Source: an uncultured Eubacteriales bacterium (GTDB lineage: Bacteria; Bacillota; Clostridia; Tissierellales; Peptoniphilaceae). Taken from it: a stretch of 64,000 nucleotides of DNA. A model generated the notes under the pieces. It was given only the letters and a program-made list of their open reading frames with translations. It had not been told where the DNA came from and did not search any database. Of the stretch, positions 47,899 through 56,188 are shown piece by piece. Within the stretch, counting starts at the first letter, position 1; each line of letters opens with the position of its first letter. Position numbers and translations under genes: made by a program. The stretch lies in NCBI GenBank assembly GCA_900540185.1, contig UQFH01000002.1, forward strand, positions 165,299 to 229,298, written 5' to 3'.

Positions 47899-47917
47899 AG
47901 TATATGGAGGGATACAT

Positions 47918-49711
47918 ATGGACAAGACAAGAGACAAGTACAGTTTTTTCAGCAATTTATTTTTTCTAATAAAAAATTGGTTCAAAAAGGACACGTTCGG
48001 GGCGATTGTCGTTTTTGTTTCGGCAATTATTTCCGTTATAATTCCGATGGTTGATGCATTTATTACGAGGACTGTCGCAAATTCGATAATTGAAAGAGCG
48101 GAGATTAGTTTCTTCATAAGAGAGCTTGCGGTTCTTTTTTGCGTTTATATAGTTTTGAAGTTTATAAATGTGTGGGCGGAGGAACGGACGTGGTTTTTTC
48201 AAAACAAGGTCAGCATGCTCTATGGGGTCGATTTGATGGACGCGGTCATGGACAAGGAGCTTGCGGATTTTGAAAGCACGAAGGGCCGCTCGCTTTTTGA
48301 GCGTGCAAAGAGTTTTGCATTTGACGGAGACCAAGCGGACGGTGCGTGGTCAGCGATAAGATTTTCAAAGCTTTTGACTTCGTTTGTCGGATTTCTTACT
48401 TACACGATCATTTTCAGCAAGGTCAGTTTTGTGTTGATTGCGATTGTTATTTTGACTTCTTTTATTGCATATTTTCTCCAATACAAGTTGATGGAATTCG
48501 GCAATGTGACGGTGGACGAGATGTCGCTCGAGGAGATGCGCCTATATTATTTATATAGGATTGCCGGCGAGTCGCGTGCGCAAAGAGAGGTGCGAATTTT
48601 GAATGCTTTCGGTATGGTCTATTCGTATCTTGCAAAGTTTTCAAACGCGTATTATTCGATTATAAGAAGATATAGAAAAAAAGCGAACACATCCACAGAA
48701 CTCCAGGCGGTGCTTGGTTTTGTGAGGGATTTTTTCACATATTATATTTTGGCGAAAAATGCGGCACTTGGAAAAATTTCGACCGGTGATTTTATTTTTT
48801 ATCTCACTCTTGTTGTCGGTTTTTCGGAATGGCTGAACAATTTTACGGGTCATATTATGAGTCTTAAAAGAATTTCAATCGGCTGCGGCAAGTATCGCAA
48901 GTTTGTCGATGAGAAAAAAGACGAGGATAAAAAACCGGACATTGACGCCATAAATGACATCGAATTAAAAAATCTTTCGTTTCAATATGACGAGGACTCG
49001 AAGATTTTAAAGAATATAAATTTATCGATGAAAAGAGGCGACTCGGTTGCAATTGTCGGTGAAAACGGAGCCGGAAAGACCACGCTTATAAAAGTGCTCG
49101 CCGGTTTATACAAGCCGACGACAGGCGAGATTTATGTTAACGGGGAAAATCTTAACAATTTTTCGAGCGAGTCTATCTATAAAAGGACGAGCATTCTTTT
49201 TCAGGATTATTTTATGCTTCCGGGGACGCTTCTCGAAAATATGGACAACAAAGGTCTTGACGAAAAAAAGGCAACGGATTTTGTGGAAAAGCTAGGGCTT
49301 AAAGATAGAATCGACGGTTTAACGGACGGACTTCAAAGCGAAGTGATCGATGTGGAAAATAATAAAATCGAAGGTTTTTCGGGAGGGGAACTTCAAAGAA
49401 TTCTCCTTATAAAATCGCTTATGAAAGATAGCGATATATTGATTCTTGACGAGCCGACGGCGGCGCTTGACCCGATAAGCGAAGAAAAGCTCTACAATGA
49501 GTACAAGGATTTCAGCAGGGACAAGATATCCATTTTTATTTCGCATAGAATCACCTCGACGAGATTTTGCGACAGAATAATATATTTGGAAAACGGCGAA
49601 ATTGCGGAATACGGAACATACGAAGAGCTGATGAAGCTGGACGGAAAATACAAAAAGATGTTTGATTTACAAGCGAAGTATTATAAGGAGGACGAAAATG
49701 AAAATGATTGA
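47918..49711 (+). CDS. ABC transporter, fused permease and ATPase (exporter-type half-transporter)
   Basis: The start at 47918 is preceded by GGAGGG; upstream in-frame starts overlap the promoter. The 597-residue protein has a six-helix membrane domain in the first 330 residues and an ATPase domain with Walker A GENGAGKTT, signature FSGGELQRILLIKSL, Walker B ILILDEPTAALDP and the His in ISHRITSTR. It is the full-length partner of the next, interrupted gene, so the pair was probably a heterodimeric exporter. No peptidase domain. Confidence 0.9.
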   Translation: MDKTRDKYSFFSNLFFLIKNWFKKDTFGAIVVFVSAIISVIIPMVDAFITRTVANSIIERAEISFFIRELAVLFCVYIVLKFINVWAEERTWFFQNKVSMLYGVDLMDAVMDKELADFESTKGRSLFERAKSFAFDGDQADGAWSAIRFSKLLTSFVGFLTYTIIFSKVSFVLIAIVILTSFIAYFLQYKLMEFGNVTVDEMSLEEMRLYYLYRIAGESRAQREVRILNAFGMVYSYLAKFSNAYYSIIRRYRKKANTSTELQAVLGFVRDFFTYYILAKNAALGKISTGDFIFYLTLVVGFSEWLNNFTGHIMSLKRISIGCGKYRKFVDEKKDEDKKPDIDAINDIELKNLSFQYDEDSKILKNINLSMKRGDSVAIVGENGAGKTTLIKVLAGLYKPTTGEIYVNGENLNNFSSESIYKRTSILFQDYFMLPGTLLENMDNKGLDEKKATDFVEKLGLKDRIDGLTDGLQSEVIDVENNKIEGFSGGELQRILLIKSLMKDSDILILDEPTAALDPISEEKLYNEYKDFSRDKISIFISHRITSTRFCDRIIYLENGEIAEYGTYEELMKLDGKYKKMFDLQAKYYKEDENEND

Positions 49712-51005
49712 TGTTTATCGAGACATAAACAAAATTAATAAAAACATTCTTCCGGTTATACTTTTAAACTGTCTATTCAGTGCGATCGAGCCTTTTGTGT
49801 TTATTTTTGTGTCGGGGAAATTGGTGAAATATTTGATTGAGGGAAGGGCGTTTAAAGAAATAGTTACGCTTTCTCTTGTCGGGGCGGCGATTTCTCTTGC
49901 GGTTTATGTTATAAAAAACATAACGGAAAACTACAAAATGGAATATATGGACTATTTGAATTGCAAAGAGAAAAATCTTTTGATTAAGGGAATGTTTAAT
50001 CTCGACTTCAAGGATTTCGAATCCAAGGAATACAAGGATAAAATTTCGAGACACAGACAGGAGACCGATGGAATCGGCGGAGTTTATTATGAAACGCTTT
50101 ATCTTTTGAGCGATTTTGTGAGCGGAGTTTTGACGATTATTATTGCGGCAATTTCTCTTGGGGGATTTTATAAAACTTTGAATCAGTCGGTGGATATAAA
50201 AATTCTCGGGGAAAGATATTTTCCGCTCATTCTGCTCGCGGCGCTTATTATACTTTCGGTGCTTTTAGCAATTTTTAGAAAAAAAGTAGAGGAGAAAAAT
50301 GAGGATGACCGCGAAGAATATTCGGTAAAATATAAAATCTACGATTTTTATATGCGCCTTTTGTCCGACTACGAGTCGCTCAAACAAATAAAAATATTTG
50401 ATGAAAAGCCGTTCATCAAAAGAGAATTGAACGACAAATTTGTGAAAGACGGACTGTCGCTGGACAGAAGAGTGAGTGTAAGAACCGCTTTTTCGCAAGC
50501 GATGAACGAATTTTTGATGACGGGAATCAATGTGTTATTTTTGCTCGTGCTTGCGGTAAAGGCAATCGGCGGACTCTTCGGAGCGGATGCGCTTATAATC
50601 TACTACGGAGCATTCAAAGAAATTGTCGACGGAATAAAACTTTTGATTGAATCGGTCGGCTACAAAAAATCCATCGAACCGAAAATAGAAATTTTATATG
50701 ACGTAATCGCTCTTAAATCGGAGAGCGACGAAGGAAAATATATTGAAGAAAGCACGGAAAATGCAATTGTTGCAAAAAATATTTGCTTTTCTTATCCGGG
50801 AAGCGACAAAAATGCGCTCGAAGAAATCGACGTCACAATAAAAAACGGCGAGAAAATTGCAATCGTGGGCGAGAACGGCTCCGGGGACAGTGATATAATG
50901 ATGACAGATACAATAAATCCATTAAAATCAAAGTTTAAAGGCTTCCACAAAACTTTTAAACAAGACGATTTAGGATTAAGTCTGTCATCTTTTTTATTAA
51001 ATTAA
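49698..51005 (+). pseudogene. ABC half-transporter disrupted in its Walker A motif by the mobile element
   Basis: The start at 49698 (MKMIDVYRDINKINKNILPV) follows GGAGGACG and gives an exporter-type membrane domain and the beginning of an ATPase (NICFSYPGSDKNALEEIDV, then AIVGENGSG). At codon 397, base 50886, the expected Lys-Ser/Thr of Walker A is replaced by DSDIMMTDTINPLKSK, and the frame stops at 51005 after about 40 foreign residues. The Q loop, signature and Walker B are lost, so the protein cannot hydrolyse ATP. The missing 3' part should lie on the far side of the element, outside this window. Confidence 0.85.
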
Positions 51006-51048
51006 CAAAAAAGAAAAGAAAACATAAGTAATAAGGATTGAAGAGAAT

Positions 51049-51339
51049 ATGATAATATTTAGAGTTTTTTTCAAAATCATATTGTTTCCTATTAGTATAG
51101 CGTTAAGTATCATCACTCTATTTTTAACGTTTGTATTAGGACTTAGTACAATATTTTTTAAACTGATTTCATTTATCGCTATTATGGGATTTTTGGGATC
51201 TGTTTATCATGGAGAAAAAGCACTTGCTATAGAGGCAATTATACTAGCATATCTTTTTAGTCCTTATGGTTTACCAGTGCTAGGATATTTTATTATAGAA
51301 GTGATAGAAGAGGTGAATGAAAGAATAAAAGCAATTTAA
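51049..51339 (+). CDS. CD1845-like small membrane protein of conjugative elements
   Basis: The 96-residue hydrophobic protein, with FRVFFKIILFPISIALSIIT at the start and FSPYGLPVLGYFIIEVIEEV near the end, resembles the CD1845 family found at the left end of Tn1549/CTn elements. Function unknown. The start has only a weak site (TTGAAGAGAAT). Confidence 0.75.
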   Translation: MIIFRVFFKIILFPISIALSIITLFLTFVLGLSTIFFKLISFIAIMGFLGSVYHGEKALAIEAIILAYLFSPYGLPVLGYFIIEVIEEVNERIKAI

Positions 51340-51367
51340 ATATAAAAATAAATAGATTAAAACGATG

Positions 51368-51405
51368 AAAAAGAGATAGCAAAATCAAAGCTATCTCTTT
51401 TTATA
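51368..51405 (+). terminator. Terminator-like hairpin just before the repA ribosome-binding site
   Basis: AAAAAGAGATAGC at 51368-51380 and GCTATCTCTTTTT at 51390-51402 form a 13-bp stem with a 9-nt loop and T-tract; AGAAAGGGGG follows within 15 nt. One of five such modules in the element. Confidence 0.8.
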
Positions 51406-51425
51406 TGAAAAGAAAGGGGGTTATG

Positions 51426-52403
51426 ATGAAAGAAATAGTTAAATTTGAATACTATTATGGCAATGAAGCAGAACAATATTCATTTTTTAGGATTCCCAAA
51501 ACTTTGTTTACCGACTTAAATTTTAAAAAACTATCCGTAGAAGCAAAAATTCTTTATGGAATTCTACTCGATAGAATGAGCTTGTCAATTAAGAATAAAT
51601 GGTTAGATGAAGAAAACAAGGTATACATCATCTATACCATAGAAGAAATTATGGAAGTATTAAACTGGGGGAGAAATAAGTCGGTCAAAGTAATGAAAGA
51701 AATTGAAGAAATAGGATTATTAGAAAAAAAGAGGTTAGGACTAGGAAAGCCAAATTTACTTTATGTAAAGAACTTTATTTACACAGAAAATAATAAAACT
51801 ACAGAAGTTTCAAAAGCAAACCTCAAGAAGTTTAAAAAACAAACTTCAGGAAGTTTAGAAAACAAACCTCAAGAAGTTTCAAAAGAGGACTCTAATAATA
51901 CTAATATTAATAATACTGAAACTAATAATACTGATTTTAATAATATCACCCCCATATCCCCCTTAGAAAAGCTAGGAGAAAAATCAAAAAAGACTTTGGA
52001 GGAGGAAGAATTAAAAGAAACTATAAAAAAGAATATATCTTATGAAACCTTTGAAAAAGTAAGAATAGAAGAAAAGAAGAAAGTAGATGTAATGATAAAT
52101 GTACTTGTAAAAGCCTTAACTAGCTTTACAAACATTAAAATAGGAGGGAGGCATATATCCAATGAAAATTTTAAAGAAAAATTTCTAAGTCTTAACTATA
52201 AACACATAGACTATGTTTTGAAATACCTAAGAGAAAATGCTCCAAAGGATATTAGAAACATTAATGCTTATCTACTGACTCTCTTATACAATGCAGATGA
52301 AAATATTAGAAACATAGAAGTCATAAAGAGAGAAAATCAGAAAAGAGAAAACTATGACTATAGTAACGATGAGGATATTTGGAGAGAATTTTTAAATACT
52401 TGA
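51426..52403 (+). CDS. Replication initiator protein A-like (RepA_N)
   Basis: The ATG at 51426 is 5 nt after AAAGGGGG; ATG at 51423 is also possible. The 325-residue protein has the RepA_N domain: YSFFRIPKTLFTDLNFKKLS, AKILYGILLDRMSLSIKNKW, and NKSVKVMKEIEEIGLLEKKR winged-helix part, followed by an Asn/Thr-rich linker and a DnaD-like C-terminal region. These proteins begin replication of conjugative elements and large plasmids. It lies in the usual place near the left end. Confidence 0.88.
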   Translation: MKEIVKFEYYYGNEAEQYSFFRIPKTLFTDLNFKKLSVEAKILYGILLDRMSLSIKNKWLDEENKVYIIYTIEEIMEVLNWGRNKSVKVMKEIEEIGLLEKKRLGLGKPNLLYVKNFIYTENNKTTEVSKANLKKFKKQTSGSLENKPQEVSKEDSNNTNINNTETNNTDFNNITPISPLEKLGEKSKKTLEEEELKETIKKNISYETFEKVRIEEKKKVDVMINVLVKALTSFTNIKIGGRHISNENFKEKFLSLNYKHIDYVLKYLRENAPKDIRNINAYLLTLLYNADENIRNIEVIKRENQKRENYDYSNDEDIWREFLNT

Positions 52404-52417
52404 TAGGAGAGGAGCAT

Positions 52418-53275
52418 ATGGAATTAATAAAAGAAATCCTAGAACAGAAAATAAAAAATGCAGAAACAAATAGTCCATCAAAAGATGAAGAAAATAGGAG
52501 TTATATAGATCAAGAAACAGGATTAAAATATTGTGCAAAATGTAAAACACCAATTGAAAAAGAAATAGACTTCTTTGGAGAAATAAAAAAAGTTGGTATT
52601 TTATGTCAATGTAAAAAAGAAAGACAAAAATTAGAGGAAGAAAAAAGAAAAGAAAATAAAAGGCTTTTAAAAATTGAACACTTAAAAAAAGAGTGTTTTT
52701 CTGATCCTATCCTATTAAATTGGAATTTTAAAAATATGGACAAAGATAGTGAGCATGAAAAAGTAGCAAAAAACTATGTGGAAAAATTTGATGAAATATA
52801 TGAAAATAATATAGGGTTAATTCTCACAGGGAATGTTGGTTGTGGGAAAACTTACTTTGCAAGTGCCATAGCAAATGCTTTACTAGAAAAAGAAATATCA
52901 GTCAAAATGACAAATTTTTCTGTAATTTTAAATGATATGACTAACTTTGAGATTGATAAGAGTAAGTATATAGATAACCTAAATCATAAGAAACTATTAA
53001 TTATTGATGATTTTGGAATGGAAAGAGATACAGATTTTGCAGCTGAGCATATCTTTAACATAATAGATAGTAGATATAGAAGTGGGAAACCTCTAATTAT
53101 AACAACAAACTTAAATATATCAGCTTTAACTAATCCTGAAACTATAAAAGATAAAAGAATTTACTCAAGGATACTTGAAATATGCAGTCCCATTATATTT
53201 ACAGGAGAAAATAGAAGAATAGAAAAAATGAAGGAGAAATCAAAATTAGCCTATGAAATATTAAAAAAAGAATGA
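52418..53275 (+). CDS. DnaC/IstB-like ATP-binding protein
   Basis: The start at 52418 follows GGAGAGGAG. The 285-residue protein has an N-terminal zinc-like cluster (YCAKCKTPIEK, LCQCKKERQ), Walker A GNVGCGKTYFAS (about residue 138), Walker B LLIIDDFGMERD and sensor region IITTNL. It is a helicase-loader type ATPase expected to act with RepA. It overlaps nothing and follows repA by 14 bp. Confidence 0.9.
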   Translation: MELIKEILEQKIKNAETNSPSKDEENRSYIDQETGLKYCAKCKTPIEKEIDFFGEIKKVGILCQCKKERQKLEEEKRKENKRLLKIEHLKKECFSDPILLNWNFKNMDKDSEHEKVAKNYVEKFDEIYENNIGLILTGNVGCGKTYFASAIANALLEKEISVKMTNFSVILNDMTNFEIDKSKYIDNLNHKKLLIIDDFGMERDTDFAAEHIFNIIDSRYRSGKPLIITTNLNISALTNPETIKDKRIYSRILEICSPIIFTGENRRIEKMKEKSKLAYEILKKE

Positions 53276-53289
53276 AAGTAGGTGAGTGA

Positions 53290-53781
53290 ATGCAAAATGA
53301 TGATATAAATAGCAGAACAATAGCCATAGTAAAAAAAGCAAGTATAGTAACAGCCAAGCAAGTTATAAATTTGATGAAGAAAATATTAGAGATAAATAAA
53401 CATAAAACACAGACAGAACAGTCAAGACCCTTAGAAAAATTTAAAAAAGTAAAAGTAAAAGACCTTGTAAAAAAAGGTAAAGTAGAAACCTTAGAATTAA
53501 ATGACATAGACTTAAAAGCATTGAAAAAAGAATTAAAAAGATATGGGGTGAAATTTTCCATAAAGAAAGATTTAGAAAATGGAAACAACATTATCTTTTT
53601 TCAAGCAAAAGATATAAAAGTAATGGAACAAGCTTTTAAAAAGACAGTCCAGAAATTTACTAAAGATAAGTCAAGAAAAAGAAAATCTTTAATAGAAAGG
53701 CTTAATAACTTCAAGGATAAAGTCAAAGATACTATTGACAGAGATAAGGTTAAACATAAGCATCAGGAACAAAGTTTATAA
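53290..53781 (+). CDS. PcfB-like (DUF3801) protein
   Basis: The 163-residue basic protein, with KASIVTAKQVINLMKKILEI, LKKELKRYGVKFSIKKDLEN and IIFFQAKDIKVMEQAFKKTV, matches the PcfB/DUF3801 pattern. PcfB works with the VirD4-type coupling protein PcfC in conjugative transfer. It lies two small genes before the coupling protein. AGGTGAGTG precedes the ATG. Confidence 0.8.
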   Translation: MQNDDINSRTIAIVKKASIVTAKQVINLMKKILEINKHKTQTEQSRPLEKFKKVKVKDLVKKGKVETLELNDIDLKALKKELKRYGVKFSIKKDLENGNNIIFFQAKDIKVMEQAFKKTVQKFTKDKSRKRKSLIERLNNFKDKVKDTIDRDKVKHKHQEQSL

Positions 53782-53820
53782 TAAAAACACTTGGATATAT
53801 AATATATATGATGAGAAGGC

Positions 53821-53960
53821 ATGAATAGCTTTATTGTTGAATACTATGAAAAAGAAGATGGGAATCATCCAGTAGAAGAATTTCTCTTATCTATAGATAA
53901 AAAATGAGAACAGAAGCATTAGGGAAAAAACTAAAAAATACCTTTGAAAGTAAAATATAA
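53821..53960 (+). pseudogene. RelE/HigB-like toxin remnant with a frameshift
   Basis: The frame from 53821 reads MNSFIVEYYEKEDGNHPVEE and then FLLSIDKK before a stop at 53905-53907. One base earlier in the A-run, the next frame continues MRTEALGKKLKNTFESKI to a stop at 53960. Gp49/HigB-type toxins usually have S-x-D-K-K-M-R here, so loss of one A in the AAAAAA run would explain the break. The rest of a roughly 110-residue toxin is missing. GAGAAGG precedes the start and a TATAAT box lies near 53797. Confidence 0.6.
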
Positions 53961-53978
53961 GTATAATGGTGGTTCAAA

Positions 53979-54185
53979 ATGACAAATAAAAGAATATGTC
54001 CCATATGTAACTCAAAGATGAGGCAACAGTTTATAGGTTTATTACATTGCAAGTGTGGTATAAGCTATCATAAAGATTTAGGATATTTTAAAAGAAATGA
54101 AAATATGATGTTTGTCTTGGAAAGAAAAAAGATAGGTAAAAAAATAAAACAAGTTCCAGTAATAAGATATAAAAAAGATAAATAA
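53979..54185 (+). CDS. Small zinc-ribbon protein
   Basis: The 68-residue basic protein has two cysteine pairs (RICPICNSKMRQ and LHCKCGISYHK), likely one zinc site, and a lysine-rich tail. Family not recognised. It lies just before the coupling protein gene. The start is weakly supported (GGTGGTTCAAA). Confidence 0.6.
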   Translation: MTNKRICPICNSKMRQQFIGLLHCKCGISYHKDLGYFKRNENMMFVLERKKIGKKIKQVPVIRYKKDK

Positions 54186-54194
54186 GATACTAAT

Positions 54195-54218
54195 GGGTAG
54201 AGAAATCTACTCTTTTTT
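54195..54218 (+). terminator. Terminator-like hairpin just before the coupling protein gene
   Basis: GGGTAGA, GAAA tetraloop, TCTACTC form a 7-bp stem (54195-54212) followed by TTTTTT. The GGAG ribosome-binding site starts at 54221. Second of five modules. Confidence 0.78.
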
Positions 54219-54229
54219 ATGGAGAGGAA

Positions 54230-56032
54230 GTGATTAATTCGAAAATACTAAATGAAATAATAAAAGATATAAAAAATGTTTTTAAGATAAGAGATAAGAA
54301 GAAATTTGTATTAGAAAATCTTCCTTACCTCTTATTTTTTTATATAGGAAATATCTTTGCAAGACATGTCAACTCTTATGTAGGAGGAGATATAATAGAT
54401 AGAATTCTAGTGGCTTTTAGTCAAATAGATACTTTAAAATATATTCCATCATTAAAAATAAAAAACCTGATACCCGGTCTAATTCTATCAGTAGTTATCA
54501 AGTTAATCCTTATACAGAAAAAGAAAAAAGCAAAAAAGTTTAGAGAGGGCAGAGAATATGGATCGGCAAGATGGGGAAATGAAAAAGATATTGAGCCATA
54601 CATTGACAAGAAGTTTGAAAACAATGTGCTACTAACTCAAACTGAAAGACTTACCATGAACAATAGACCTAAAAATCCAAAATATGCGAGAAATAAAAAT
54701 GTATTGGTAATTGGAGGTTCTGGTAGTGGTAAAACAAGGTTTTTTGTAAAGCCAAATCTCATGCAAATGCACTCTTCATATGTAGTAACCGATCCAAAAG
54801 GAACATTAGTCTTGGAATGCGGAAAAATGTTGGAAAGAAATGGATATGAGATAAAAATACTAAACACAATAAACTTTAAAAAATCCATGAGATATAATCC
54901 CTTTGCATACTTGAAAAGTGAAAAAGATATTTTGAAATTAGTACAAACAATAATTGCAAATACTAAGGGAGAAGGAGAAAAATCAACTGAGGATTTTTGG
55001 GTGAAAGCTGAAAAACTCTATTACACAGCTCTTATAGGATATATCTGGTATGAAGCTCCTAAAGAAGAACAGAACTTTACAACTCTACTTGCTATGATAG
55101 ATGCAAGTGAGGTAAGAGAAGAAGATGAAAATTTTAAAAATGCAGTAGACTACATGTTTGAAGCATTAGAAAAAGAAAAGCCAAATCATTTCGCAGTAAA
55201 ACAATACAAGAAATACAAGCTTGCAGCAGGAAAAACTGCCAAATCAATCCTTATATCCTGTGGAGCAAGACTTGCTCCTTTTGATATCGAAGAATTAAGG
55301 GATCTTATGAAAGAAGATGAATTGGAGCTTGATACACTCGGAGAAAAGAAAACAGCTTTATTCGTTATAATATCAGATACAGATGATACATTTAACTTTG
55401 TAGTATCAATAATGTACTCACAATTATTTAATCTATTATGTGATAAAGCAGATGACGAATATGGCGGAAGACTTCCTATTCATGTGAGATGCCTACTTGA
55501 CGAATTTGCAAATATTGGCTTAATTCCTAAATTTGAAAAACTTATTGCAACTATTAGAAGTAGAGAAATATCAGCTTGTATAATATTACAAGCACAATCA
55601 CAACTAAAAAGTATCTATAAAGATAATGCCGATACAATAGTTGGCAATTGTGATTCTACATTATTTTTAGGAGGAAAAGAAAGAACAACATTAAAAGAAT
55701 TATCTGAAAGTTTGGGAAAAGAAACAATAGACCTATATAACACATCAGAAACAAGATCGAATCAAAAGAGTTTTGGACTAAATTATCAAAAAACTGGTAA
55801 GGAACTTATGAGTCAAGATGAAATAACTGTAATGGATGGTGGTAAGTGTATTTATCAGTTAAGAGGAGTAAGACCTTTCTTATCTGATAAATTTGATATT
55901 ACAAAGCATAAGAATTACAAGTTATTGGAAGATTATGATAAGAGAAATATATTTGACATAGAGAAATACCTACAGAGAAAAGATGAGGTTAAGTTAAAAG
56001 AAAGTATGGTAGTTGAAATATTAGATGAATAA
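54230..56032 (+). CDS. VirD4/TraG-family type IV coupling protein
   Basis: The 600-residue protein starts with GTG at 54230, 5 nt after GGAG. It has two N-terminal membrane segments (about residues 25-45 and 75-95), EYGSARWGNEKDIEP, Walker A GGSGSGKTRFFVKPN (about residue 162), FVVTDPKGTLVLECG-like text (here YVVTDPKGTLVLECG), Walker B CLLDEFANIGLIPKFE (about residue 422) and the T-DNA-type ILQAQSQLKSIY. It links the relaxase-DNA complex to the secretion channel in conjugation. Confidence 0.95.
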   Translation: MINSKILNEIIKDIKNVFKIRDKKKFVLENLPYLLFFYIGNIFARHVNSYVGGDIIDRILVAFSQIDTLKYIPSLKIKNLIPGLILSVVIKLILIQKKKKAKKFREGREYGSARWGNEKDIEPYIDKKFENNVLLTQTERLTMNNRPKNPKYARNKNVLVIGGSGSGKTRFFVKPNLMQMHSSYVVTDPKGTLVLECGKMLERNGYEIKILNTINFKKSMRYNPFAYLKSEKDILKLVQTIIANTKGEGEKSTEDFWVKAEKLYYTALIGYIWYEAPKEEQNFTTLLAMIDASEVREEDENFKNAVDYMFEALEKEKPNHFAVKQYKKYKLAAGKTAKSILISCGARLAPFDIEELRDLMKEDELELDTLGEKKTALFVIISDTDDTFNFVVSIMYSQLFNLLCDKADDEYGGRLPIHVRCLLDEFANIGLIPKFEKLIATIRSREISACIILQAQSQLKSIYKDNADTIVGNCDSTLFLGGKERTTLKELSESLGKETIDLYNTSETRSNQKSFGLNYQKTGKELMSQDEITVMDGGKCIYQLRGVRPFLSDKFDITKHKNYKLLEDYDKRNIFDIEKYLQRKDEVKLKESMVVEILDE

Positions 56033-56088
56033 ATTTTAAATTAAATAAGAAGTAAGATAGATATTTAGGAAAGTTTAAAAGAAAATAC

Positions 56089-56117
56089 TTGACAAAAAAT
56101 ATTTTATAACATATAAT
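56089..56117 (+). promoter_or_regulatory. Promoter of the AbiF-associated RNA and gene
   Basis: TTGACA at 56089-56094 and TATAAT at 56112-56117 with a 17-bp spacer, a consensus sigma-A promoter. Transcription would begin near 56124. Confidence 0.9.
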
Positions 56118-56123
56118 AATGCT

Positions 56124-56180
56124 AACAGTACCCGACACGCCTCTTAACAATGCGGACCAAGTCGGGTCATTTGATTTTAG
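56124..56180 (+). ncRNA. Small structured RNA upstream of abiF (candidate abiF RNA)
   Basis: Right after the promoter, ACCCGAC at 56130-56136 pairs perfectly with GTCGGGT at 56161-56167; inside it CGC at 56138-56140 pairs with GCG at 56152-56154, leaving the loop CTCTTAACAAT. A T-rich segment (CATTTGATTTTAGG) follows, where weak termination is possible. A conserved RNA called the abiF motif has been described upstream of abiF genes; the position and the nested stem fit, but I match it from memory only. Confidence 0.65.
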
Positions 56181-56188
56181 GAGAAAAA

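Noticed and set aside
50880..50892. GA-dinucleotide crossover of a TnpX-type serine recombinase at the left junction
   Set aside because: A GA is present at the junction (GGGGAC), but the expected native codons GGG AAA/AAG do not give this reading by a simple GA exchange, and no recombinase gene lies in the window; the integrase type stays open.
50886..51005. The last 40 codons of the disrupted ABC gene as a natural C-terminus or as a separate small gene (MMTDTINPLKSK...)
   Set aside because: They show no ATPase features and begin at the element junction; no ribosome-binding site supports a separate start at 50899, so it is not listed as a gene.
54241..56032. Reading the coupling protein as truncated because of its GTG start
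   Set aside because: The length (600 residues), two N-terminal membrane segments and both Walker motifs are those of complete VirD4/TraG proteins.
56150..56188. Upstream in-frame start for the AbiF gene
   Set aside because: It lies inside the structured RNA and has no ribosome-binding site; the ATG at 56189 follows TTAGGAG.
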